From CAVPUA01 sp963828015 (GTDB taxonomy: Bacteria; Actinomycetota; Actinomycetes; Mycobacteriales; Jatrophihabitantaceae): 64,000 nucleotides of DNA. The stretch spans positions 558,001 to 622,000 of the forward strand of contig CAWHCD010000006.1 in the NCBI GenBank assembly GCA_963828015.1, in the 5' to 3' direction. The notes below the pieces were generated by a model. That model was not told the DNA's origin and ran no database searches. It saw only the letters and a program-made list of their open reading frames with translations. Positions 34,893 through 43,327 of the stretch are shown here, piece by piece; within the stretch, counting starts at the first letter, position 1; each line of letters opens with the position of its first letter. The position numbers and the translations under genes are program-made.

Positions 34893-35667
34893 ACTGGCAC
34901 CGATCTCGGGTGCGGCGTGGGCCGACCTCGAGGAGGAGACCCGGCGCACCTTCACCCGGCACGTGGCTGGGCGCCGGATCGTGGACGTCCTCGATCCGGC
35001 CGGGGAAGAGCTGGCCGCGGTCGGCACCGGGCATCTCATCGAGCTCGAGCCGCCCGCCGTCGGCGTGCGCGCCCGGGCCCGGGCGGCCCAGCCGGTGATC
35101 GAACTGCGGGTGCCCTTCAGCGTCTCGCGGCGCAGCGTCGATGACGTGGAGCGCGGAGCGAAGGATGCCGACTGGCAGCCGGCCAAGGATGCCGCCAAGC
35201 AGTTGGCCTTCGCCGAGGACCGGATCATCTTCGACGGCTGGGCCCCGGCGGGGATCGCCGGGATTCGCCCGGCGTCGGACAACGCGCCGATCGCCCTGCC
35301 GGCCGATGTGCTGGCCTACCCGACGGCGCTCGCGCAGGCCCTCAGCGCGCTGCGCCTGGCCGGGGTCAACCGCCCGTACGCGCTGGCCCTGAGCGCGGAG
35401 GCGTACACGTTGGTGTCAGAGACCTCCGATCACGGCTACCCGATTCACCAACATCTGGCCCGAGTGGTCGACGAGATCATCTGGGCACCGGCGATCGAAG
35501 GAGCGGCGCTCGTGACGACTCGGGGCGGTGACTACGCACTTCACCTCGGCCAGGACGTCAGCATCGGTTACCTCGCCCACGACGCGGATCAGATCGAGCT
35601 CTATCTGCAGGAGACGCTGACGTTCATGGTGCAGACCACGGAGGCGGCTGTTGCCCTCAACCCATAG
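34873..35667 (+). CDS. Encapsulin nanocompartment shell protein
   Basis: This 264-residue HK97-fold shell protein is family 1 encapsulin. It opens MNNLHRELAPISGAAWADLE, and the N-terminal helix plus DLEEETRRTFTRHVAGRRIVD form the cargo-binding groove. Other landmarks are VRARARAAQPVIELRVPF, a GAKDADWQPAKDAAKQLAFAED E-loop region, GIRPASDN and the C-terminal YLAHDADQIELYLQETLTF. Sixty copies would form a T=1 shell of about 24 nm by analogy with studied members. The gene overlaps the DyP by 20 bases and has a GAAGGAG site. The product is complete, with no visible defect. Confidence 0.96.
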   Translation: MNNLHRELAPISGAAWADLEEETRRTFTRHVAGRRIVDVLDPAGEELAAVGTGHLIELEPPAVGVRARARAAQPVIELRVPFSVSRRSVDDVERGAKDADWQPAKDAAKQLAFAEDRIIFDGWAPAGIAGIRPASDNAPIALPADVLAYPTALAQALSALRLAGVNRPYALALSAEAYTLVSETSDHGYPIHQHLARVVDEIIWAPAIEGAALVTTRGGDYALHLGQDVSIGYLAHDADQIELYLQETLTFMVQTTEAAVALNP

Positions 35668-36229
35668 CGCGTCGGCACCGCGGATCGCCGTTCCCCACCG
35701 CGGGATCGTCGCGGTCATCTCGCTGGTGTTCGGGGTGGTGTTCCTCCTGCTCTATGCCGTGCTGAACCACACCGAGAATCACTCGTTCAACGCCAATGCC
35801 ACTCCGCCGCTCAATGTCGCCGTCACGGCTGGACACACCTATGAGATCTCGACTCCGGGCGGAATCGTCGGGCTACTGCATCGCGGGGCGTCGCTCAGCG
35901 AGCTCAGCTGTACCTACACCGAGCCCGGAGGAACCGCGCAGCCGCTCAAGATCTCCGCGCTGGGTTCCGACAGCCGGACCACCCACGCGGTGGCGACGTT
36001 CGTCTCCCCGGTGAGCGGCTCGGTGCACGTCGAGTGTCCGGAACTGACCGGCGGCACGTTCATCGACGACTCTGACCATGGCGCCGCCGACCCCGCCGGG
36101 CTCTTCCTGCTGTTGGCGACGATCGCGCTGGCCCTCGCCGTCGCGCTGGGGCTGTCCTATCTCTACCGTCGCACCAGCGACCAGGCCGAGCAGGGGGCCC
36201 CGCCCGCCGTAGAACCGGACGGGGCGTAG
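35651..36229 (+). CDS. Two-helix membrane protein in the encapsulin operon
   Basis: This 192-residue protein is not a recognised family. It has a short cytoplasmic N-terminus, a helix at about residues 19-39 (IVAVISLVFGVVFLLLYAVL), an extracytoplasmic domain of about 100 residues with two Cys (LSCTYTE, HVECPEL) that could form a disulfide, and a second helix near residues 150-170. The start is TTG 35651 with a GGAGG site, overlapping the encapsulin stop by 17 bases, so it is probably expressed with shell and cargo. It might anchor or export the compartment; that is speculation from position. Confidence 0.72.
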   Translation: MPSTHSASAPRIAVPHRGIVAVISLVFGVVFLLLYAVLNHTENHSFNANATPPLNVAVTAGHTYEISTPGGIVGLLHRGASLSELSCTYTEPGGTAQPLKISALGSDSRTTHAVATFVSPVSGSVHVECPELTGGTFIDDSDHGAADPAGLFLLLATIALALAVALGLSYLYRRTSDQAEQGAPPAVEPDGA

Positions 36230-36234
36230 TCCGA

Positions 36235-37563
36235 CTACTCCGGCCCGGGATGCGCCGGGCGCAGCGACCAGCAGATCAGCGCCGTGATGACGGTGACGAC
36301 GGCGCCGATCCAAGCGCCGATCGTGTAGCCCGAATCGCTCGGATAGAGCGTTCCGGCAGGGGTGTGCGCGCTGAGGATCGTCGCGCTGAGCGCGCTGCCG
36401 ATGGCGAAGCCGATCGAGCGACCGACGAGCGTCAGGGCCAGCGCGCTGCTGGTCTCCTCCGCGGCCACCACCGAAACGATCAAGCGGGGGATCACGGCGA
36501 AGACCGAGCCCACCCCGATGCCGGCGATGCCCATGACCAGGAAGTTCTGCCACAGCTCGCTGCGGGCCACGGCGAAGGTGACCATGCTCAGGGCCAGGAC
36601 GAGGACGCCGAGGGGAAGCAACTGGTCGGGGCGGGCCCATCGGCTCAGATAGGTGACCAGGCGACTCGACAGCAGGCTCATCACCGACATCGGCACCAGG
36701 ATGAAGCCGGCCGTCAGGACGGTCGCGCCAAGTCCGTAGCTGACCGTGCTCGGTGTCTGCACATAGCGGATGACCATCGAGGTCAGCATGTACATCCCGA
36801 CGCCGGCCAGGGCCGCGGTCAGGTTGGTCGAGAAGACCAGGCGGTGATGCATGAGTCGTAGGTTGACCAGCGGCACGTCCTGGCGATTCTCGAACCAGGC
36901 CCAGACGCCGAGAACGAGCAGCGAGGCCGGGAATAACGTGAGGAACTTGGCCGAGGCCAGCCCCCACTCATCGGCGAAGCTGATGCTCAGCAACAGGCCG
37001 GCCAGGCCGAGACTGAGCAGGATCGCGCCCACCAGGTCGAAGCGTCGAGAGATGCGGTGCGGGCTCGGAGCGACAACCAGCCCGGCCAAGATGAACGCCA
37101 CCACGCTGAGCCCGGCGGCGATCCAGTAGCCGATGTGGAAGTCGAAGTGTTCGGCGATGAAGCCGGTGAGCGGATAGCCGAAGCCCACGCCGGCAATGGC
37201 CGTGACCGACAGGGTGGCCAGCGCGGGACGGACGCGCTCGGGCGGCAGTTGATCGCGGGCGATGCCCATGATCAAGGGCATCAGGGCCAGGCCGATGCCC
37301 TGCAGCCCGCGCCCAAAGATGAACAGGCCGAACGGGCCGTGCACGGCGGCCAGCAGGTTGCCGAGGACGAGCGTGCCGAGCGCGGTCATCAGGACCAACT
37401 GCGAGCGCGGGCCGTCCCCGAAGCGACCCACGACCGGGGTGGCGACCGCGCCGACGACGAGGACGATCGTCAGTGACCACTGCGCATTGCCGATCGAGAC
37501 GCCGTAGTCGGCGGCGATCGTCGGTACCAGCGGGGCGCCGAGGCTGCTGACCGTGGCGACCAA
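36235..37563 (-). CDS. MFS transporter; true start upstream of first standard start codon
   Basis: This is an MFS drug:H+ antiporter-type protein with about 12-14 helices (GRGLQGIGLALMPLIMGIAR, AGVGMYMLTSMVIRYVQTPS). The A-motif region reads VVGRFGDGPRSQLVL. The first ATG/GTG/TTG in frame is TTG 37563, which falls inside helix 1. The open frame continues upstream to about 37662 and encodes the missing start of helix 1 (RALFPVLVYVGLL). No standard start codon exists there; ATC at 37644 is the best placed. Either a rare start codon or a base error is responsible. It is convergent with the encapsulin operon. Confidence 0.82.
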   Translation of the reverse strand: MVATVSSLGAPLVPTIAADYGVSIGNAQWSLTIVLVVGAVATPVVGRFGDGPRSQLVLMTALGTLVLGNLLAAVHGPFGLFIFGRGLQGIGLALMPLIMGIARDQLPPERVRPALATLSVTAIAGVGFGYPLTGFIAEHFDFHIGYWIAAGLSVVAFILAGLVVAPSPHRISRRFDLVGAILLSLGLAGLLLSISFADEWGLASAKFLTLFPASLLVLGVWAWFENRQDVPLVNLRLMHHRLVFSTNLTAALAGVGMYMLTSMVIRYVQTPSTVSYGLGATVLTAGFILVPMSVMSLLSSRLVTYLSRWARPDQLLPLGVLVLALSMVTFAVARSELWQNFLVMGIAGIGVGSVFAVIPRLIVSVVAAEETSSALALTLVGRSIGFAIGSALSATILSAHTPAGTLYPSDSGYTIGAWIGAVVTVITALICWSLRPAHPGPE

Positions 37564-37908
37564 TAGCCCGACGTAGACGAGGACGGGGAACAGGGCCCGG
37601 CTGCGAAGCGACGTTGCCGCTGCGCGTTCGGTTGCGCTGGAGATGTCAGCCTGCCTTCGGGTCGTCGCTATTCCTTAGCCAGGATAATGACATCCCCGCT
37701 TCGAACCAGCCGACCGCCCCTTCGCCGGCCGCGGCCGCGAGCGCGATGGCGCTTCGCATGCGCGCACCGTAGCCTCGCAGCCAGAGGCGAGACCACTGTC
37801 ATATTGCTACTCGTCGGTAGTCTCGGCAGAATCAGCGAGATGTGCGCGCAATGATTTCCTGACGTTCGCGACACTCGTTCCCCAATGATTTGAGAGGCGA
37901 TCCAACGC
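37564..37908. promoter_or_regulatory. Intergenic region between MFS gene and etfB
   Basis: The first 80-100 bases (to about 37660) are probably the uncalled N-terminus of the MFS gene. The remaining stretch to 37908 carries the divergent promoters. The AT-richer segment 37798-37890 is the likely etfB promoter, with CTAC/GTAG arms in GCTACTCGTCGGTAGTC around 37806-37822. The etfB ribosome site GAGAGG lies at 37892-37897. No RNA gene, repeat or terminator was recognised. Confidence 0.4.
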
Positions 37909-38688
37909 ATGAACATCGTGGTGCTGATGAAGCAGGTGCCCGACACCGAGGGCGACCGCAAGCTCAACGCGGCCGACAACACCCTCGACCGTGACGCGGT
38001 CGACCCGGTCATCAACTACATCGACGAGTTCGCGATCGAGGAGGGCCTGCGCCTCAAGGAAGCCCACGGCGGAGAGGTCACGCTACTGACCGTCGGCCCC
38101 GACCGGGCCACCGAATCGCTGCGCAAGGCACTGTCGATGGGGGCCGACAAGGCGATTCACGTGAGCGACCCGGCCCTGCACGGCTCGGACGCGATCCAGA
38201 CCGCGAAGGTCATCGCCAAGGCGCTGGCCACCGTCGAATGGGACGTCGCGATCGCCGGTTCCGAAGCCACCGACTCCCGCATGTCCGTGGTGCCGGCTTT
38301 GGTGGCCGAGGCGCTCGGCGCGCCGCAGCTTTCGCTGGCCCGCAAGGTCACCGTCGACGGCGCGACCGTCACGATCGAGCGGGTGACCGACACTGGATAT
38401 GCGAGCGTCGCGGCATCCACCCCGGCCGTCATCAGCGTGGTCGAGAAGATCAACGAGCCGCGCTACCCGTCCTTCAAGGGAATCATGGCGGCCAAGAGCA
38501 AGCCGATCGCCACGCTCGCGCTGGCCGATCTGGGCGTCGCCGCCGACGAGGTCGGCCTGGCCAGTGCCTGGACCGCAGTGTCCTCGTTCGAGAACGCCCC
38601 CCCGCGAGCCGCGGGACAGACCGTGAAGGACGAGGGTGACGGCGGCGTCAAGATCGCCGACTACCTCGCGTCCAAGAAGCTCGTCTGA
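37909..38688 (+). CDS. etfB: Electron transfer flavoprotein beta subunit
   Basis: This 259-residue beta subunit of ETF accepts electrons from acyl-CoA dehydrogenases through the FAD held with the alpha subunit. It opens MNIVVLMKQVPDTEGDRKL and contains NYIDEFAIEEGLRLKEAHGG, the AMP-binding IAGSEATDSRMSVVPALVAE near residue 115 and EPRYPSFKGIMAAKSKPI near residue 183, the ETF-beta signature. It forms an operon with etfA 29 bases downstream. Four to five acyl-CoA dehydrogenases elsewhere in the window are natural electron donors. The position matches Rv3029c (fixA) of M. tuberculosis. Confidence 0.97.
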   Translation: MNIVVLMKQVPDTEGDRKLNAADNTLDRDAVDPVINYIDEFAIEEGLRLKEAHGGEVTLLTVGPDRATESLRKALSMGADKAIHVSDPALHGSDAIQTAKVIAKALATVEWDVAIAGSEATDSRMSVVPALVAEALGAPQLSLARKVTVDGATVTIERVTDTGYASVAASTPAVISVVEKINEPRYPSFKGIMAAKSKPIATLALADLGVAADEVGLASAWTAVSSFENAPPRAAGQTVKDEGDGGVKIADYLASKKLV

Positions 38689-38717
38689 GTCAGCATCGTC
38701 AGGAGAAACTGAAAACC

Positions 38718-39677
38718 ATGGCTGAAGTACTGGTACTCGTCGACTCGGTCGAGGGCACGGTCAAGAAGTCCACGTTCGAACTGCTCACGGCCGCCCGGGC
38801 GCTCGGAACCCCGGCCGCTGTTGTGCTGGGCCCGACCGGCACGGCCGGCCCGCTCACCGCCGCGCTGGGCGCCTACGGCGCGGAGAAGGTCTACGTCGTG
38901 GAGAACGACGACCTCGACGCCTACGTCGTCGCCCCCAAGGCCGAGGCCCTGGCCGCGGTCGTGGCCCAGGCCGCACCGGCCGCCGTGCTGGTCTCCTCGT
39001 CGCCGGACAACAAGGAGATCGCGGCCCGGCTGGCCTTCAAGATCGGCGCGGGCCTGCTGACCGATGCGATCGGAGTGGATGCCGAGGGCACGGCGACCCA
39101 GAGCATCTTCGGTGGTTCGGTCACCGTGCAGTCCTCCGTGCGCACCGGCGTCCCAGTGATCACGATCCGCCCCAACTCGGTGAGCCCCGTAGAAGCTTCC
39201 GGCGCCGCCGAGGTCGTCCCCGTCGCGGTGACGATCTCCGACGCCGCCAAGGGCGCGAAGATCACCGAGAACGTCGTGGAGGCCAAGGGTTCACGCCCGC
39301 AGCTCTCCGACGCCTCGGTCGTCGTCTCGGGCGGGCGCGGCATCGGCAACGCCGACAACTTCAAGATCATCGAGGACCTGGCCGACACCCTCGGCGCCGC
39401 CGTAGGTGCCTCGCGGGCCGTCGTCGACGCCGGCTGGGTCGATCACAAGATGCAGGTCGGGCAGACCGGCGTCACCGTCAGCCCGCAGCTCTACATCGCG
39501 GTGGGCATCTCCGGAGCCATCCAGCATCGCGCCGGCATGCAGACGGCCAAGACGATCGTGGCGATCAACAAGGACGCCGAGGCGCCGATCTTCGAACTGG
39601 CCGACTTCGGCGTGGTCGGCGACCTGTTCACCGTCGCTCCGCAGCTGGCCGAGGAAATCCGCAAGCGCAAGGGCTGA
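38718..39677 (+). CDS. etfA: Electron transfer flavoprotein alpha subunit
   Basis: This 319-residue alpha subunit has an N-terminal domain (AEVLVLVDSVEGTVKKSTFE) and a C-terminal FAD domain. The FAD domain carries VVVSGGRGIGNADNF near residue 200 and GQTGVTVSPQLYIAVGISGA near residue 252. QHRAGMQTAKTIVAINKDAE and PIFELADFGVVGDLF follow. The FAD signature is complete. AGGAGAA lies upstream of the ATG. Together with etfB it passes electrons to ETF:quinone oxidoreductase, which is not in the window. Confidence 0.97.
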   Translation: MAEVLVLVDSVEGTVKKSTFELLTAARALGTPAAVVLGPTGTAGPLTAALGAYGAEKVYVVENDDLDAYVVAPKAEALAAVVAQAAPAAVLVSSSPDNKEIAARLAFKIGAGLLTDAIGVDAEGTATQSIFGGSVTVQSSVRTGVPVITIRPNSVSPVEASGAAEVVPVAVTISDAAKGAKITENVVEAKGSRPQLSDASVVVSGGRGIGNADNFKIIEDLADTLGAAVGASRAVVDAGWVDHKMQVGQTGVTVSPQLYIAVGISGAIQHRAGMQTAKTIVAINKDAEAPIFELADFGVVGDLFTVAPQLAEEIRKRKG

Positions 39678-39698
39678 GCCTGCGGGCAGTATGGGGGC

Positions 39699-41057
39699 GT
39701 GAGCGCCGAGGTAGTCGCGTCCGAGTCGATCTACTCGACGCGGTTTCGGGCCACCACTCTCGGCATCGTGATCGTCATCACGTTGATGGCGTTCGAGTCC
39801 ATGGGGGTCGCCGCGGCGCTGCCGACAGCGGTGCGCCAGCTGCACGGCCTGGCCTACTACGGCTGGTCCTTCTCCGCCTTTCTGGCTGCGACCGTGGTGG
39901 CGATGGTCTGGTCGGGGCAACTGTGTGATCTGCACGGGCCCCGGGTGCCGCTCACCGGCGGCCTGCTCGGATTCGGCGCCGGGTTGATCATCAGCGGTTC
40001 GGCCACGTCTATGGCGCAGTTCGTCGCCGGCCGGGCGGTTGCCGGCCTGGCCGGCGGATTGGCCATCACGGCCTTGTACGTCATCATCGGCACGACCTAC
40101 CCCGAGCAGATCCGCAGCCGGGTCTTTGCCGCTACCGCCTCGGCCTGGGTGCTGCCCGCACTGATCGGCCCGGTGGTGTCCGGTTCGCTGGCCCAACACG
40201 CGAGCTGGCGGTGGGTGTTCTTCGGTCTGCTGCCGGTGTTGCTACTCGGGGGCCTGCTGCTGAACCCGGTGTTGCAGTCGCTTGCCCGCCCCGAGGTACC
40301 GCGCCGCACGCGTACCCGGGTACCCCAGGCGCTCGCCGTCGCCCTGGCGGTCGTCGCGCTCGAGCAGGCCGGCCAACACCGCTCCGCGGCGACGATCCCG
40401 CTGCTGATCATCGGCATCCTGGCCCTGGTCTGGGGGCTGCGCTCGCTCATGCCCGCAGGCACCTGGACCGCCCGCCGGGGCGTGCCCGCCGCCATCGCCA
40501 CCCGGGGACTGTTGGCCGGGGCCCTGTTCGGCGTGGAGTCCCTCGTACCGCTTTCGCTGTCGGTTCAGCATCATTTCGGCGCCACCGTGGCGGCCTTGCC
40601 GTTGATGGTCTGCGGGGTCACCTGGGCATGCGGGTCCTGGTACCAGGGCCGCGACCCGCGTCCGGACCGGCGCCGCCTCGTTCAGATCGGCTTCGGCCTG
40701 GTGCTGTCGGGGGCGCTGCTGGCCGCGCTCGCCGTGCAGCCGTCGGCCAGTGGTTGGTGGATGTATCTGGCCTGGGGAGTGGCCGGCTTGGGCGCGGGGG
40801 TGGTGATGCCAAGTGGCGCGGTACTGATGCTGGCGTGCACCACCGACGCCGAGCGCGGAGCCGACTCGGCCTCGTTGCAGATCTCCGATGCCGTCAGCAG
40901 TGCGTTGAGCACCGGTTTGGCCGGGGTCCTGGTCGCCGCGGCGGCGCGCGGGAGCCTTAGCTACACCGGGGCCTTCACCGTGCTCGACGTGTCGATGGCC
41001 GGTCTGGCCGGCGTCGGTATTGCCGTGGGCGCTCGGGCCCGCCCACCGGCGAACTAA
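39699..41057 (+). CDS. MFS transporter (DHA-type)
   Basis: This 452-residue MFS protein starts at GTG 39699, 22 bases after etfA. Hydrophobic segments cover most of the protein, with twelve or more helices. Motif A is DLHGPRVPLTGG near residue 86, and AGRAVAGLAGGLAITALYVI leads into motif C-like WVLPALIGPVVSGSLAQHAS. It is likely a drug or metabolite efflux proton antiporter. Its place right after etfBA is probably incidental. The last codons contain the -10 box TAAGCT (41055-41060) that may drive the next gene. Confidence 0.88.
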   Translation: MSAEVVASESIYSTRFRATTLGIVIVITLMAFESMGVAAALPTAVRQLHGLAYYGWSFSAFLAATVVAMVWSGQLCDLHGPRVPLTGGLLGFGAGLIISGSATSMAQFVAGRAVAGLAGGLAITALYVIIGTTYPEQIRSRVFAATASAWVLPALIGPVVSGSLAQHASWRWVFFGLLPVLLLGGLLLNPVLQSLARPEVPRRTRTRVPQALAVALAVVALEQAGQHRSAATIPLLIIGILALVWGLRSLMPAGTWTARRGVPAAIATRGLLAGALFGVESLVPLSLSVQHHFGATVAALPLMVCGVTWACGSWYQGRDPRPDRRRLVQIGFGLVLSGALLAALAVQPSASGWWMYLAWGVAGLGAGVVMPSGAVLMLACTTDAERGADSASLQISDAVSSALSTGLAGVLVAAAARGSLSYTGAFTVLDVSMAGLAGVGIAVGARARPPAN

Positions 41058-41069
41058 GCTGGGCAAACG

Positions 41070-42245
41070 ATGCCTTACCTCGACCACGCCGCTACGACGC
41101 CGATGTTGCCCGAGGCCATCGGCGCGGTCGCGACCGCAATGGCCGAACTGGGCAACCCGTCGTCTTTGCACGGCTCGGGTCGCTGGGCCCGTCGCCGCGT
41201 GGAGGAGGCCCGCGAACACGTCGCCGAGCTGCTCGGAGCCCGGCCGTCAGAGGTGATCTTCACCGGCGGTGGGACCGAAGCCGACAACCTGGCGGTGAAG
41301 GGCATCTTCTGGGCTCGCCGTGAGCAAGACCAGCGGCGGGTGCGGGTGTTGGCCAGCACCGTCGAACACCACGCGGTGCTAGATGCGGTCGAATGGCTGG
41401 CCACCCACGAAGGGGCCGAGGTCACCTGGCTCGATGTCGACCCCGACGGGGTGGTGCACCCGGCGACGCTGCGCGCCGCGATCGCCGCCGATCCGGACTC
41501 GGTCGCGCTGGTCACGGTGATGTGGGCCAACAACGAGGTCGGCACGATCGAGCCGATCGGCGAGCTGGCCGCGATCGCCCACGAGTACGGCGTGCCCTTC
41601 CATACCGATGCCGTGCAGGCGGTCGGGCCGCTGGCCATCGACTTCGGGGCGTCCGGCGTCGACGCGCTCACCGTCGCCGGGCACAAGCTGGGCGGGCCCT
41701 ACGGCATCGGCGTGCTGTTGCTCGGCCGCGACATCGCCTGCACGCCGCTGTTGCATGGAGGCGGTCAGGAACGTGACGTTCGTTCGGGCACGCTCGACGT
41801 GCCCGGCGCGGTCGGGCTCGCCGTCGCCCTCGAGCTGACGGTCGAGCGACGGGCGGCCCAGTCGGCGCGGTTGCGGCGGCTTCGAGACCGGCTGGTGCAG
41901 GGCATCGCCACCCAGATCCCTGATGTGATCGTGAACGGTCATCCGACCGATCACCTCCCGGGCATCGCCCACCTGTCCTTTCCTGGTTGCGAAGGCGATT
42001 CCTTGTTGATGCTGCTCGATGCGCGCGGCATCGAATGCTCGACCGGCTCGGCCTGCTCGGCCGGTGTCGCCCAGCCCTCGCACGTGCTGCTGGCGATGGG
42101 CGCCGACCCGGCCCGGGCGCGGGGCTCGCTGCGCTTCTCCCTCGGCCACACCTCGACCGAGGCCGACGTCGATGCGGTGATCGCCGAGATCGGGCCAGTC
42201 GTCGAGCGGGCCCGCCGCGCCGGACTCACGTCCATCAGCCGATGA
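41070..42245 (+). CDS. Cysteine desulfurase (IscS/NifS type)
   Basis: This 391-residue PLP enzyme releases sulfur from cysteine for tRNA thiolation and iron-sulfur assembly. It opens YLDHAATTPMLPEAI and has GGTEADNLAVKGI near residue 66 and HTDAVQAVGPLAIDF near residue 177. The PLP Lys is in TVAGHKLGGPYGIG near residue 205, and the catalytic Cys is in CSTGSACSAGVAQPSH near residue 328 on a short loop. mnmA begins inside its stop codon, so it likely feeds sulfur directly to MnmA. A TAAGCT box nine bases before the ATG suggests a leaderless transcript. Confidence 0.96.
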   Translation: MPYLDHAATTPMLPEAIGAVATAMAELGNPSSLHGSGRWARRRVEEAREHVAELLGARPSEVIFTGGGTEADNLAVKGIFWARREQDQRRVRVLASTVEHHAVLDAVEWLATHEGAEVTWLDVDPDGVVHPATLRAAIAADPDSVALVTVMWANNEVGTIEPIGELAAIAHEYGVPFHTDAVQAVGPLAIDFGASGVDALTVAGHKLGGPYGIGVLLLGRDIACTPLLHGGGQERDVRSGTLDVPGAVGLAVALELTVERRAAQSARLRRLRDRLVQGIATQIPDVIVNGHPTDHLPGIAHLSFPGCEGDSLLMLLDARGIECSTGSACSAGVAQPSHVLLAMGADPARARGSLRFSLGHTSTEADVDAVIAEIGPVVERARRAGLTSISR

Positions 42246-43327
42246 AGGTACTCGCCGCCATGAGCGGCGGAGTCGATTCCGCCGTCGCCGCGGGCCGGGC
42301 CGTCGCTGCGGGTCATGACGTCACCGGCGTGCATCTCGCGCTGGCCGCCCAGCCGGCGACGTTGCGCCACGGTGCGCGGGGCTGCTGCACGCTCGAGGAC
42401 GCCAACGATGCCCGTCGCGCGGCCGATGTGCTGGGCATCCCGTTCTATATCTGGGACTTCGCGCAGCGCTTTCGCGAGGACGTCATCGACGACTTCGTCG
42501 CCGAATATGCCGCCGGTCGCACGCCCAATCCGTGCCTGCGGTGCAACGAGAAGATCAAGTTCTCGGCGCTGCTGGACCGGGCCCTGGCGTTGGGCTTCGA
42601 CGCGGTCGTCACCGGCCATCACGCCCGCCTGGTCGACGGTCAGCTGCTGCGCTCGGTCGACGCGGCCAAGGACCAGTCCTACGTCCTGGCCGTGTTGACG
42701 CACGAGCAGTTGAGCCACGCCATGTTCCCCCTCGGCGACTCGACCAAGGAGGCGGTGCGCGCCGAGGCGGCCGCCCGCGGCCTCGCGGTGGCCGAGAAGC
42801 CGGACTCGCACGACATCTGTTTCATCGCCGACGGCGACACTCGTGGCTTCCTGAGCCGGCACCTCGGTGAGCACCCGGGCGACATCGTCGACGCCGAGTC
42901 CGGGTCGGTACTCGGCCAACACGATGGCTCGTTCGGCTTCACCGTCGGGCAGCGCCGCGGACTGAAGTTGACCGTGCCCGCAACCGACGGCGAACCGCGC
43001 TACGTTCTCTCGTTGCAGCCCAAGACCAACACGGTCGTGGTCGGCCCAGGTGCGCTGTTGGAGGCCGACGAGGTCCGGGCGCTCGCCCCGGTATGGACGT
43101 CCGGCGGCGAGCCGGCGGAGCGGCTGCGCTGCGCGGTGCAGTTGCGCGCGCACGGCACGCCCACCCCGGCGACAGTCCGAGTGGCCGGCCGTGAGGTCGT
43201 GGCCCACTTGGATCAGCCCCAGCGCGGCGTCGCCGCCGGGCAGGCCCTCGTGCTCTACGACGGGCCTAGGGTCATCGGCTCGGCCACGATCGAGTCCGCG
43301 ATCCGCTCGGCCGGCATCCCGGCGTGA
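42242..43327 (+). CDS. mnmA: tRNA-specific 2-thiouridylase MnmA
   Basis: This 361-residue enzyme makes 2-thiouridine at the wobble position of tRNAs for Lys, Glu and Gln. It has the ATP-pyrophosphatase motif AAMSGGVDSAVAAG near residue 6. The two catalytic Cys are in TPNPCLRCNEKIKF near residue 98 and DSHDICFIADGD near residue 196. The C-terminal beta-barrel begins around GFTVGQRRGLKL near residue 233. The ATG overlaps the desulfurase stop as ATGA. The next gene starts within the mnmA stop (GTGA). It corresponds in position to Rv3024c. Confidence 0.96.
   Translation: MKVLAAMSGGVDSAVAAGRAVAAGHDVTGVHLALAAQPATLRHGARGCCTLEDANDARRAADVLGIPFYIWDFAQRFREDVIDDFVAEYAAGRTPNPCLRCNEKIKFSALLDRALALGFDAVVTGHHARLVDGQLLRSVDAAKDQSYVLAVLTHEQLSHAMFPLGDSTKEAVRAEAAARGLAVAEKPDSHDICFIADGDTRGFLSRHLGEHPGDIVDAESGSVLGQHDGSFGFTVGQRRGLKLTVPATDGEPRYVLSLQPKTNTVVVGPGALLEADEVRALAPVWTSGGEPAERLRCAVQLRAHGTPTPATVRVAGREVVAHLDQPQRGVAAGQALVLYDGPRVIGSATIESAIRSAGIPA

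Noticed and set aside
36226..36238. GTAGTCCGACTAC hairpin between the encapsulin operon and the MFS gene as a terminator
   Set aside because: The stem is only five bases with no T-run on either strand, and it mainly reflects two facing stop codons.
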